Shown here: one piece after another, positions 1 to 5,034 of the stretch
How the letters are laid out: every line of letters starts with the position of its first letter
How positions within the stretch are numbered: the first letter of the stretch is position 1
Assembly (NCBI GenBank): GCA_017619985.1
Contig: JAFZRG010000194.1
Location: forward strand, 1 to 7,969
DNA: 7,969 nt
Source of the DNA: Bacillota bacterium
Lineage (GTDB): Bacteria; Bacillota; Clostridia; Peptostreptococcales; Anaerovoracaceae
Direction of reading: 5' to 3'
Translations under genes and position numbers: made by a program
The notes under the pieces: generated by a model
Database searches by the model: none
What the model saw: the letters and a program-made list of their open reading frames with translations, nothing else
Told to the model about the DNA's origin: nothing

Positions 1-513
1 ACCCCGGTGAAGATCCTGGCCATCGTGCTCAACCTCGCAGGCTGCACGCTCACCGTTACGAACGGGGATTTCTCCGGGGTCAGTTTTGCCGTGACCGGCG
101 TCATCTTCGGCGTGCTTGCGGGATTCTTCTACGCATTGGTCACGATCTTCGGCAAGTACCTGGGCGACAATGTCGACCCCTATGTCACGTGCTTCTACAA
201 TTTCCTGTTCGGCACGTTCTTCCTGGTGCTGTTCACCAGGCCGTGGACGCTGGACTTTTCCGTGTTCACCCCGAAGGTCTATCTGCTCGGCGCAGGCATC
301 GGCCTCTGCGGCACTGTCCTTCCCTATATCTTCTACATGACCGGCCTCACCCGTCCGGTGGAGGCTTCGAAAGTGCCGCTGATCGCCTCGGTCGAGACCG
401 TCGTAGCGGCTCTGCTGGGCGTTCTGCTGTTCCACGAAGCGTTCGGCATCGCGAAGCTGACAGGGATCATCCTGGTCTTCCTGTCCGTAGCGGTCATCAA
501 CAAGGCAAAATAA
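1..513 (+). CDS. EamA/DMT-family transporter, C-terminal part (5' end outside window)
   Basis: Integral membrane protein of the drug/metabolite transporter superfamily; the substrate cannot be read from the sequence. The frame is open from base 1 (T-P-V-K-I-L...) to a TAA at 511-513, giving 170 visible residues. A GTG at 7-9 could be read as a start, but it has no ribosome binding site and the protein would lack its first half, so the gene most likely begins upstream. About six hydrophobic segments are visible. Full members have ten helices in two EamA repeats, so what remains is the end of repeat one and all of repeat two. The closing pattern (PLIASVETVVAALLGVLLFHE, broken here as PLIAS-VET-VVAALLG-VLLFHE, then a final helix IAKLTGIILVFLSVAVI) is typical of the EamA repeat: a proline/glutamate-containing helix, a short turn with a conserved Glu, then the last helix. 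It ends with a short basic tail, NKAK. Family assignment is firm; start and substrate are unknown. Confidence 0.85.
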   Translation, partial: TPVKILAIVLNLAGCTLTVTNGDFSGVSFAVTGVIFGVLAGFFYALVTIFGKYLGDNVDPYVTCFYNFLFGTFFLVLFTRPWTLDFSVFTPKVYLLGAGIGLCGTVLPYIFYMTGLTRPVEASKVPLIASVETVVAALLGVLLFHEAFGIAKLTGIILVFLSVAVINKAK

Positions 514-514
514 A

Positions 515-546
515 ACCGCAGAGCAAACGCTCTGCGGTCCTTTTTT
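515..546. terminator. Bidirectional intrinsic terminator between the transporter and acpP
   Basis: A perfect 10-bp stem (515-524 with 529-538, ACCGCAGAGC/GCTCTGCGGT) encloses the loop AAAC. On the plus strand it is followed by CC and six T (541-546). On the minus strand the stem is followed by TTTATTTT (complement of 507-514). It therefore fits a rho-independent terminator for both convergent genes. It begins directly behind the transporter stop codon, and acpP ends only 15 bases away. Confidence 0.9.
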
Positions 547-553
547 ACCTCTA

Positions 554-787
554 TTATGCTGTGTAATCTTCGACGCACTTGACGATGTCGGCGACGGTCT
601 TGAACTCCTCCGCGACTTCGTCGGGGATCTCGATATCGTATTCATCTTCCAGCGCCATGATGATCTCGACGGCGTCGAGAGAGTCGGCTTCCAGATCCTT
701 TGTGAGGCTGGTCTCCATGGTGATCTCTTCTATATCATCTACGCTGAGCTGTTCTGCGATGATCTCACGTACTCTTTCAAAAATCAT
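554..787 (-). CDS. acpP: Acyl carrier protein
   Basis: Small acidic cytosolic carrier of growing acyl chains in type II fatty acid synthesis; it is activated when a holo-ACP synthase attaches 4'-phosphopantetheine to a serine. The 77-residue product matches the usual length. It carries the attachment motif D35-S36-L37-D38 in the context LEADSLDAVEIIMALEDEY, with Ser36 as the acceptor, and the acidic helix II that docks partner enzymes. The ATG at 785-787 is preceded by GGAGGT four bases upstream, which fixes the start. It lies downstream of the ABC-F gene on the same strand but has its own strong promoter. No fab, plsX or rnc genes, common partners of acpP, are visible next to it. A carrier for a specialised pathway is possible but the sequence looks like the housekeeping ACP. 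Confidence 0.95.
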   Translation of the reverse strand: MIFERVREIIAEQLSVDDIEEITMETSLTKDLEADSLDAVEIIMALEDEYDIEIPDEVAEEFKTVADIVKCVEDYTA

Positions 788-838
788 GTTTACCTCCGGT
801 ATGATGCGGCGCAGGCCGCCTTTTCAAACACTACTTAA

Positions 839-866
839 ATTATAAACCCTGTGTATGCGTATGCAA
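839..866 (-). promoter_or_regulatory. acpP promoter
   Basis: On the minus strand, TTGCAT (866-861) and a perfect TATAAT (844-839) are separated by 16 bases. Transcription would start near 832, leaving a leader of about 45 bases that contains a small hairpin (GCGGC/GCCGC stem, 806-819) and the GGAGGT ribosome site. The spacer carries a tandem hexamer, GTATGC twice on the plus strand (853-864). The -35 box lies 7 bases beyond the ABC-F stop codon, with no terminator between, so readthrough from the ABC-F gene could add to acpP expression. Confidence 0.75.
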
Positions 867-872
867 GTGTTT

Positions 873-2735
873 TTAGCGATCTTCCTGCAATTGCATCCAA
901 TTATCGTAGGCTTCCTCCAGCTGCGCTTTCGCGTCCAGAAGCTCAGAATGGACGATCCTGGCCTTTTCCGGGTCGGAGTATATTTCCGGCAGGCAGAGCC
1001 TGTTTTCGAGCTCTGTGACCCGATTTTCGGCCTCTGAGACCATCTCCTCGGCAGCCTGGAGCTGCTTCTCTTTTCTGCGCTTCGCCGCGGCTTCTTCCTT
1101 TTCCTTCTGGCGCAGCTGCGCGCGTTCTTCCTTCGTGAGGATCTTCTGCGCGTCTTCGCCTGCGGCGTTTTTCGCCAGGCTTTCCAGATAGGCTTTGCCG
1201 GAGGTCACGGACGAGGATTTCTGTTCGTAATAGTCGTAGCTGCCCAGATACGGCGTGATGCCGTCCGCCTTCAGTTCGTAGATCGCCGTGGGGATCTTCT
1301 GCAGCAGGTAGCGGTCGTGCGAGACGATCAGCAGCGTGCCGGGGAAGTCGAGCAGGGCGTCTTCGAACACTTCCTTCGCCGCGATGTCCAGATGGTTCGT
1401 GGGTTCGTCGAGGATCAGGAAATTGGCGCCGGTCATCATGAGTTTCAGGAGCGACAGCTTCGCTTTTTCTCCGCCGGCCAGATCCTTTACCTGCTTGAAG
1501 ACGTCGTCTCCGTAGAAGCCCAGCCTGCCCAGCAGCTTGCGCAGCTCGACCTGGTCGTATTTGATGTAGGTGGAATGCACCTCTTCAAGCACGGTCTTCT
1601 CCGGGTCCAGCAGTTTCTGCTCCTGGTCGTAGTAGCCGCACATGACGTTCTGGCCCAGGCGCAGCCAGCCGCTGTCGGGCTGCAGCTGCCCGAGGATGAT
1701 CTTCAGCAGCGTCGTCTTGCCCACCCCGTTCGGGCCGACCATGCAGATGCGGTCGCCTTTCTTGATATCCATGTTGACCCCGGTGAACAGCTGTTTTCTG
1801 CCCTCCGGGCCTTCGAACGACATGGCGAGGTCTTCCGCCAGCAGCACGTCCTGCCCGCTCTTCAGCTTCTCGTCGAAGCGGATCTTCAGTTTTTCGCGGA
1901 ACAGGGTGGGCTTGTCGGGCACGTCCAGCATGGCCAGGCGCTTTTCGCGGGACTGCGCCCGCTTGACGAGATGCTCCGTGTTGTGTTCCTTGAAGCGCCG
2001 GATGATCTCCTCCTGGCGCGCGACCTCCGCCCGGAACTGTTCGTAATGCTTTAGATCCTGCTCGTACTGCAGCTGCTTCTTTTCTTTATAGGCCGTATAG
2101 TTTCCGTCGTAAGCCTTCAGGTGACGCCGCTCGATCTCGAAGATGCGGGTCGCGATCTTATCGAGGAAGTACCGGTCGTGCGAGATGATGATCAGCGTGC
2201 CGCGGTAGCCTTTCAGATAGCCCTCCAGCCACTTGAGCATGCCGATGTCCAGATGGTTCGTCGGTTCGTCCAGCAGAAGGATATCCGGTTCCTGCAGCAG
2301 CAGGGAAGCCATGGCCAGGCGCGTGCGTTCTCCGCCGGAGAGCGTGCCGACCGGCTTGTCGAGATAGTCGTCCGCGAACGCCAGGCTGCGCAGGATGCCG
2401 CGCAGGCCCTTGTCGTAGGTATATCCGTGGCGCTCTTCAAACGCGGCTTTCTGCTCGTCCGTCGCGGCTTTCGAGACCTCTTCGGCCACGGTGCCTCCGT
2501 CTGGGAAGTGATCCCGCTGCTTCAGATAGCCGAGGCTTGCGCCGCGCTCGAAGTACAGTTCGCCGCTGTCGGGGGTCAGTTCGCCCGCCAGGATGCGCAT
2601 CAGCGTGCTCTTGCCCGCGCCGTTCGCGCCGACGATGCCGATGCGGTCGCCCGCATTCACGTGGAACGTGATGTCTTCCAGCACGGACTCGATCCCGAAG
2701 CTCTTATTCAGTTTGGACGCTGTGATGATGCTCAT
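873..2735 (-). CDS. ABC-F family ATPase (duplicated ATP-binding domains, no membrane domain)
   Basis: Soluble ABC-F ATPase, a class that acts on ribosomes (translation factors and some antibiotic-protection proteins) rather than in transport. From the ATG at 2733-2735 the protein has 620 residues. Domain 1: Walker A GANGAGKS (36-43), signature LSGGE (132-136), Walker B with DEPTNHLD (156-163), His switch SHD (185-187). A charged helical linker of about 80 residues follows (about 215-295), the element that reaches the ribosomal P-site tRNA in this family. Domain 2: GPNGVGKT (334-341), LAGGE (419-423), DEPTNHLD (443-450), SHD (472-474). A lysine/glutamate-rich C-terminal extension (about 530-620) should form a coiled-coil hairpin, as in the YdiF/YfmR/Uup type. 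Both catalytic glutamates (157, 444) are present. A TTG two codons upstream is less likely as the start. No ribosome binding site precedes the ATG (see promoter). The resistance subtype is not supported: the linker is of ordinary length and the context is housekeeping. Confidence 0.93.
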   Translation of the reverse strand: MSIITASKLNKSFGIESVLEDITFHVNAGDRIGIVGANGAGKSTLMRILAGELTPDSGELYFERGASLGYLKQRDHFPDGGTVAEEVSKAATDEQKAAFEERHGYTYDKGLRGILRSLAFADDYLDKPVGTLSGGERTRLAMASLLLQEPDILLLDEPTNHLDIGMLKWLEGYLKGYRGTLIIISHDRYFLDKIATRIFEIERRHLKAYDGNYTAYKEKKQLQYEQDLKHYEQFRAEVARQEEIIRRFKEHNTEHLVKRAQSREKRLAMLDVPDKPTLFREKLKIRFDEKLKSGQDVLLAEDLAMSFEGPEGRKQLFTGVNMDIKKGDRICMVGPNGVGKTTLLKIILGQLQPDSGWLRLGQNVMCGYYDQEQKLLDPEKTVLEEVHSTYIKYDQVELRKLLGRLGFYGDDVFKQVKDLAGGEKAKLSLLKLMMTGANFLILDEPTNHLDIAAKEVFEDALLDFPGTLLIVSHDRYLLQKIPTAIYELKADGITPYLGSYDYYEQKSSSVTSGKAYLESLAKNAAGEDAQKILTKEERAQLRQKEKEEAAAKRRKEKQLQAAEEMVSEAENRVTELENRLCLPEIYSDPEKARIVHSELLDAKAQLEEAYDNWMQLQEDR

Positions 2736-2744
2736 AACCAAATC

Positions 2745-2773
2745 ATTTTACCATAAAGAAAGTATTGTCACAA
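2745..2773 (-). promoter_or_regulatory. ABC-F gene promoter, giving a nearly leaderless mRNA
   Basis: On the minus strand, TTGTGA (2773-2768) and TAAAAT (2750-2745) are 17 bases apart, with TG one base before the -10 (extended -10). The expected start is near 2738-2739, only three or four bases before the ATG at 2735. The bases before that ATG contain no Shine-Dalgarno-like sequence, which agrees with a leaderless or almost leaderless transcript. Its -35 overlaps the -35 of the divergent rex promoter. Confidence 0.65.
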
Positions 2774-2794
2774 ATCGGGGGTTAGTGATAAAAT
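2765..2794 (+). promoter_or_regulatory. rex promoter
   Basis: TTGTCA (2765-2770) and TAAAAT (2789-2794) are separated by 18 bases, with TGA immediately before the -10, an extended -10 arrangement. Predicted transcription start is near 2801, about 29 bases before the rex ATG. The -35 shares three bases with the -35 of the divergent ABC-F promoter, so polymerase binding at the two promoters probably competes. Confidence 0.65.
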
Positions 2795-2800
2795 TAACAA
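2783..2800. promoter_or_regulatory. Candidate Rex operator
   Basis: TAGTGATAAAATTAACAA matches the clostridial Rex consensus TTGTTAA-N4-TTAACAA at 11 of 14 specified positions. The right half is perfect and the left half has three mismatches. It covers the -10 box of rex, where a bound repressor would block polymerase, so negative autoregulation released at high NADH is the natural reading. That Rex proteins bind such palindromes and often sit beside their own operator is established; binding here is inferred. Confidence 0.6.
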
Positions 2801-2829
2801 AGGTGATTTACACCCTGAGAGGACAGAAC

Positions 2830-3468
2830 ATGAAACAGAACGAAAAGATCTCAACGGCGGTCATCAGAAGACTACCCAGATATTTGCGGGCCCTCGAGGA
2901 TCTCGAAAACAGCAATACCGAGAGGATCTCTTCCGGAGAGCTTTCGAAACTCATAGGATATACCGCTTCGCAGATCCGTCAGGATCTCAACCACTTCGGC
3001 GGCTTCGGCCAGCAGGGCTACGGCTACAACGTCAAGGACCTGAAGGCCGAGATCGAGAAGATCCTCGGTCTCGGGACCCGGTACAGGATGGTCATCGTCG
3101 GATCCGGCCGCCTCGGCCAGGCCATCAACAGTTTTATCAGGTCCTACAGTGACGATTTCTGCGTCACATCCCTGTTCGACGTCAAGGAAGACCTGATCGG
3201 CAAGGAGAAGAGCGGCGTGCTGATCCGCTCCGTGGACAGTCTGACGGAATATCTGAAGGACAATCCGACGGATATCGGGGTCATCACGGTGACGAAGGAG
3301 AACGCGCAGAGCGTCTGCGACAAGCTGGTGGCGGGCGGCGTGAGAGGCATATGGAACTTTGCCCCCACCGACCTGGACTGCAGGGCGGATATCCCGATGG
3401 AAAACGTCCATCTCTCCGACAACCTGCACAGCCTCGTGTACTACATCAATCATCCCGAACAGATCTAG
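2830..3468 (+). CDS. rex: Redox-sensing transcriptional repressor Rex
   Basis: Homodimeric repressor that senses the NADH/NAD+ ratio and controls fermentation and respiration genes; NADH binding releases it from DNA. The 212-residue product has the family's usual length. The N-terminal winged helix (about 9-75) starts with TAVIRRLPRYLRALEDL, has the recognition segment TASQIRQDLNHFGGFG (45-60) and the wing QQGYGYNV. The Rossmann domain follows: GSGRLG (91-96) is the dinucleotide-binding loop, and FDVKEDLIG (116-124) supplies the acidic residue after strand two. The C-terminal helix (LHSLVYYI, 199-206) is the domain-swapped dimer helix of the family. The ATG at 2830 is chosen because GAGAGGA lies six bases upstream and the protein then begins like other Rex proteins; the frame is open further upstream but lies inside the divergent promoter. 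It is probably monocistronic. Confidence 0.95.
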   Translation: MKQNEKISTAVIRRLPRYLRALEDLENSNTERISSGELSKLIGYTASQIRQDLNHFGGFGQQGYGYNVKDLKAEIEKILGLGTRYRMVIVGSGRLGQAINSFIRSYSDDFCVTSLFDVKEDLIGKEKSGVLIRSVDSLTEYLKDNPTDIGVITVTKENAQSVCDKLVAGGVRGIWNFAPTDLDCRADIPMENVHLSDNLHSLVYYINHPEQI

Positions 3469-3470
3469 AC

Positions 3471-3509
3471 AAGAAAAAAACAGCCGTTTCTGCGAGGAAA
3501 CGGCTGTTT
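3471..3509. terminator. Bidirectional terminator between rex and the ferredoxin gene
   Basis: A 13-bp perfect stem (3478-3490 with 3497-3509; core CAGCCGTTTC/GAAACGGCTG) encloses a six-base loop. On the minus strand it is followed by TTTTTTTCTT (complement of 3471-3480), an excellent end for the ferredoxin transcript, although the first three of those T also pair in the stem. On the plus strand the tail is only TTTGTTCC, weaker but still usable for rex. Both stop codons are within 25 bases of the stem. Confidence 0.88.
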
Positions 3510-3517
3510 GTTCCTTG

Positions 3518-3541
3518 CTTATGCCTGAGCTTATGCCTGGG
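3518..3541. repeat. 12-bp tandem duplication across the ferredoxin stop codon
   Basis: CTTATGCCTGAG (3518-3529) is followed directly by CTTATGCCTGGG (3530-3541), 11 of 12 bases identical. On the coding (minus) strand it reads Q-A-stop-A-Q-A-stop, so the final codons and the TAA have been copied, leaving a backup in-frame stop three codons later. Confidence 0.8.
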
Positions 3542-3701
3542 TAGGTGCTCCTACGGGGCAGGTGCCAGCGCAAGCGCCGCATTCGATGCACTTTTCAGCG
3601 TCGATCTCGTACTTGCCGTCGCCTTCTGCGATAGCTTCTACGGGACAATCCGCTGCGCAAGCGCCGCAGCTGATGCAAGCATCACCGATTACATATGCCA
3701 T
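3531..3701 (-). CDS. 2[4Fe-4S] ferredoxin, clostridial type
   Basis: Small cytosolic electron carrier that links oxidoreductases such as pyruvate:ferredoxin oxidoreductase and hydrogenases in anaerobes. The 56-residue protein contains two complete cluster motifs: C9-x2-C12-x2-C15-x3-C19-P and C38-x2-C41-x2-C44-x3-C48-P. The fourth cysteine of each motif ligates the other cluster. It begins MAYVIGDACISCGAC and ends CPVGAPTQA, close to classical clostridial ferredoxins in sequence and length (55 residues in the mature form). The ATG at 3699-3701 is chosen because AGGAGG (3715-3710) lies eight bases upstream; a frame extension of 17 residues upstream would run through that ribosome site and the leader. 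Single-gene unit with its own promoter and a strong terminator. Confidence 0.95.
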   Translation of the reverse strand: MAYVIGDACISCGACAADCPVEAIAEGDGKYEIDAEKCIECGACAGTCPVGAPTQA

Positions 3702-3723
3702 GTTCTTTTCCTCCTTTTGTAAA

Positions 3724-3756
3724 AATGACGTCATTCGGACCTCTAAGTCCAAGGAC
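3724..3756. promoter_or_regulatory. Inverted repeats at the ferredoxin transcription start and leader
   Basis: Just past the -10 box are GTCC-AA-GGAC (3747-3756) and a further GGAC (3737-3740) that pairs with GTCC 3747-3750. These are followed by a perfect 12-bp palindrome AATGACGTCATT (3724-3735). Their position at and after the predicted start suits an operator or a leader structure. No known regulator's site is recognised, so function is open. Confidence 0.4.
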
Positions 3757-3786
3757 AGTATAGCATATTTTTTAAATTTGCAACAA
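3757..3786 (-). promoter_or_regulatory. Ferredoxin gene promoter
   Basis: The -10 is TATACT (3762-3757 on the minus strand), preceded by TGC, an extended -10. The best -35 is TTGTTG (3786-3781) with an 18-base spacer; TTGCAA at 3783-3778 would give 15. The spacer is very A/T-rich. Start is expected near 3750, giving a leader of about 49 bases. Confidence 0.65.
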
Positions 3787-3818
3787 AAACTTTTATTACA
3801 GTTCTTTTACAGGTTTTC

Positions 3819-4631
3819 ATGAAGATCTACGGTCTTTCCGGCAAGAGCGGAACGGGAAAAAGCTATAACGCGAGCGAGCTCTGCTACCGCATGAACATCC
3901 CCGCCATCATCGATGACGGGCTGTTCATCTACGGCACGAGCATCGCTGCGGGCGTCTCCGCCAAGAAGCAGGAGACCCGGATCGGCGCGGTCAAGACGGC
4001 CCTGTTCATGGACAACGATCACTGCGCCCAGGTGCGGGCAGCGATCCGCAGGACAAAGCCGTCCGCCATCCTCATCCTCGGCACGTCTGACGACATGGTG
4101 GAGAAGATCGCAGACCGCCTCGGCCTGCCGAAACCGTCGCGCATCATCCACATCGAGGACATCACGACGCCCGCGCAGAGGAGCAAGGCGTCCAAGGAGC
4201 GCGCGGAGGACGGCACGCACATCATCCCGGCGCCCACGTTCGAGGTCAAACGCCAGTTCTCCGGCTATTTCCTGGATCCGAAGCGTTCCCTGAAAAACAT
4301 GAGCTACAAGCGCCCCCTCGCGACGGAGAAGACCGTGGTGAGGCCGACGTTCAGCTATCTGGGCCGCTATGAGATCTCAGACAAGGTCATCAGCGACATC
4401 GTGCACCTGATGGCCGAGGCGACCCCGGGCGTGGCGAACGTTCTGTGGGTCAGCAGCCAGAACAGCGATGCCGGGCTCTATATCCGCATGGTGCTGCAGT
4501 TCGAGTACGGCTGCAGGGTGAAGACGGCCGCGCTGGCCATGCAGAGGGCGGTGCACGACGAGGTCGCTTACATGACCGCGTTCAACGTGCTCGGCGTCGA
4601 AGCGGAGATCCGCGGGTTTAAATTCAAATAG
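3819..4631 (+). CDS. P-loop domain fused to an Asp23/Gls24-like domain, function unknown
   Basis: I cannot name this 270-residue soluble protein. Residues 1-15 form a strand and a clear Walker A, GKSGTGKS (8-15). A hydrophobic strand SAILILGTSDD (82-92) sits where a Walker B or sensor strand would be but has no clean terminal Asp-Glu pair. The middle (about 105-175) is basic and probably flexible. From about 178 it resembles the Asp23/Gls24 (DUF322) fold: YLGRYEISDKVISDIVHLMAEATPGVANV, broken here as YLGRYEISDKV-ISDIV-HLMAEATPGVANV, then a strand ending in the conserved Tyr-Gly (230-231), an amphipathic helix (MQRAVHDEVAYMTAF) and a closing strand GVEAEIRGF. Asp23-family proteins are small alkaline or envelope stress proteins in Bacillota. 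The ATG at 3819 has only a weak AGG five bases upstream. It is divergent from ferredoxin and upstream of groES with no terminator between. A nucleotide-dependent stress or membrane-associated role is a guess. Confidence 0.75.
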   Translation: MKIYGLSGKSGTGKSYNASELCYRMNIPAIIDDGLFIYGTSIAAGVSAKKQETRIGAVKTALFMDNDHCAQVRAAIRRTKPSAILILGTSDDMVEKIADRLGLPKPSRIIHIEDITTPAQRSKASKERAEDGTHIIPAPTFEVKRQFSGYFLDPKRSLKNMSYKRPLATEKTVVRPTFSYLGRYEISDKVISDIVHLMAEATPGVANVLWVSSQNSDAGLYIRMVLQFEYGCRVKTAALAMQRAVHDEVAYMTAFNVLGVEAEIRGFKFK

Positions 4632-4644
4632 TTGATTTTAGGTA

Positions 4645-4672
4645 TTGCATTCGCCGGAAAAGAGAGTATAAT
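4645..4672 (+). promoter_or_regulatory. groES-groEL promoter
   Basis: TTGCAT (4645-4650) and a consensus TATAAT (4667-4672) are 16 bases apart, a vegetative sigma-A promoter. Start is expected near 4679, inside the CIRCE operator, the usual geometry for HrcA repression. The same hexamers and spacing occur at the acpP promoter. Confidence 0.85.
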
Positions 4673-4676
4673 CAAT

Positions 4677-4703
4677 TTAGCACTCAGGGATAGTGAGTGC
4701 TAA
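4677..4703. promoter_or_regulatory. CIRCE element (HrcA operator)
   Basis: TTAGCACTC (4677-4685), a nine-base spacer and GAGTGCTAA (4695-4703) match the CIRCE consensus at every base. HrcA binds this inverted repeat and represses chaperone operons until heat stress sequesters or inactivates it. The element overlaps the predicted transcription start and remains in the mRNA leader, where it can also form a hairpin. Confidence 0.97.
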
Positions 4704-4749
4704 TAAAATGTCAGAAAACAAAATTTACATACGAAGGGAGATCGTAAAA

Positions 4750-5022
4750 ATGACAGTGAAACCGTTAGGCGACAGAGTTCTCATCAAGAGACTGGAAGCA
4801 GAAGAGAAGACGAAGGGCGGCATCATCCTGGCAGGCTCTGCCAAGGAACAGCCCCAGATGGCGGAAGTCATCGCAGCCGGTCCCGGAACCGATGAGGTCA
4901 AGATGGAAGTCAAGGCGGGCGACAAGGTGATCTTCTCCAAGTACGCAGGTACCGAGATCAAGGTCGACGAAGAAACGCTCATCATCATGTCCCAGAAGGA
5001 CATTCTCGCAATCGTGGAGTAG
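4750..5022 (+). CDS. groES: Co-chaperonin GroES (10 kDa chaperonin)
   Basis: Forms the heptameric lid that closes the GroEL folding chamber in the cytosol. The 90-residue product starts MTVKPLGDRVLIK and contains the mobile-loop region EEKTKGGIILAGSAKEQP (17-34) that contacts GroEL, the turn VIAAGPG (40-46), AGDKVIFSKYAGTEIKVD and a closing ILAIVE strand. The length is close to the family's usual 94-97. The ATG at 4750 is chosen because it gives the conserved N-terminus and follows AAGGGAG about nine bases upstream. An in-frame ATG at 4708 would add 14 residues not found in GroES and lacks a ribosome site. First gene of the operon, 12 bases before groEL. Confidence 0.97.
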   Translation: MTVKPLGDRVLIKRLEAEEKTKGGIILAGSAKEQPQMAEVIAAGPGTDEVKMEVKAGDKVIFSKYAGTEIKVDEETLIIMSQKDILAIVE

Positions 5023-5034
5023 GAGGCAGCAACC

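Noticed and set aside
7..9. GTG as the true start of the transporter
   Set aside because: The frame is open through the left edge, there is no ribosome site, and half of a normal ten-helix protein would be missing.
1317..2054. 245-codon plus-strand frame inside the ABC-F gene
   Set aside because: It is a shadow of the ABC-F coding strand with no domain, ribosome site or promoter.
2732..2746. Four-residue upstream reading frame (ATG ATT TGG TTA TGA, minus strand) whose stop overlaps the ABC-F ATG, as a possible attenuation leader
   Set aside because: Its ATG lies within and at the edge of the -10 box, so it would not be in the mRNA if the promoter call is right, and it has no ribosome site.
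3702..3752. 17-residue N-terminal extension of the ferredoxin
   Set aside because: The extension covers the ribosome binding site and leader, and clostridial ferredoxins start at the MAYVI-type residue.
3771..3799. Promoter for the P-loop/Asp23-like gene (TTTAAA, 17 bases, TATTAC)
   Set aside because: Both hexamers are poor and lie in A/T-rich sequence that already forms the ferredoxin promoter on the other strand. A promoter must exist nearby but I cannot place it.
4708..4749. N-terminal extension of GroES from the in-frame ATG at 4708
   Set aside because: No ribosome site precedes it, it adds 14 residues foreign to GroES, and AAGGGAG is correctly placed for the ATG at 4750.
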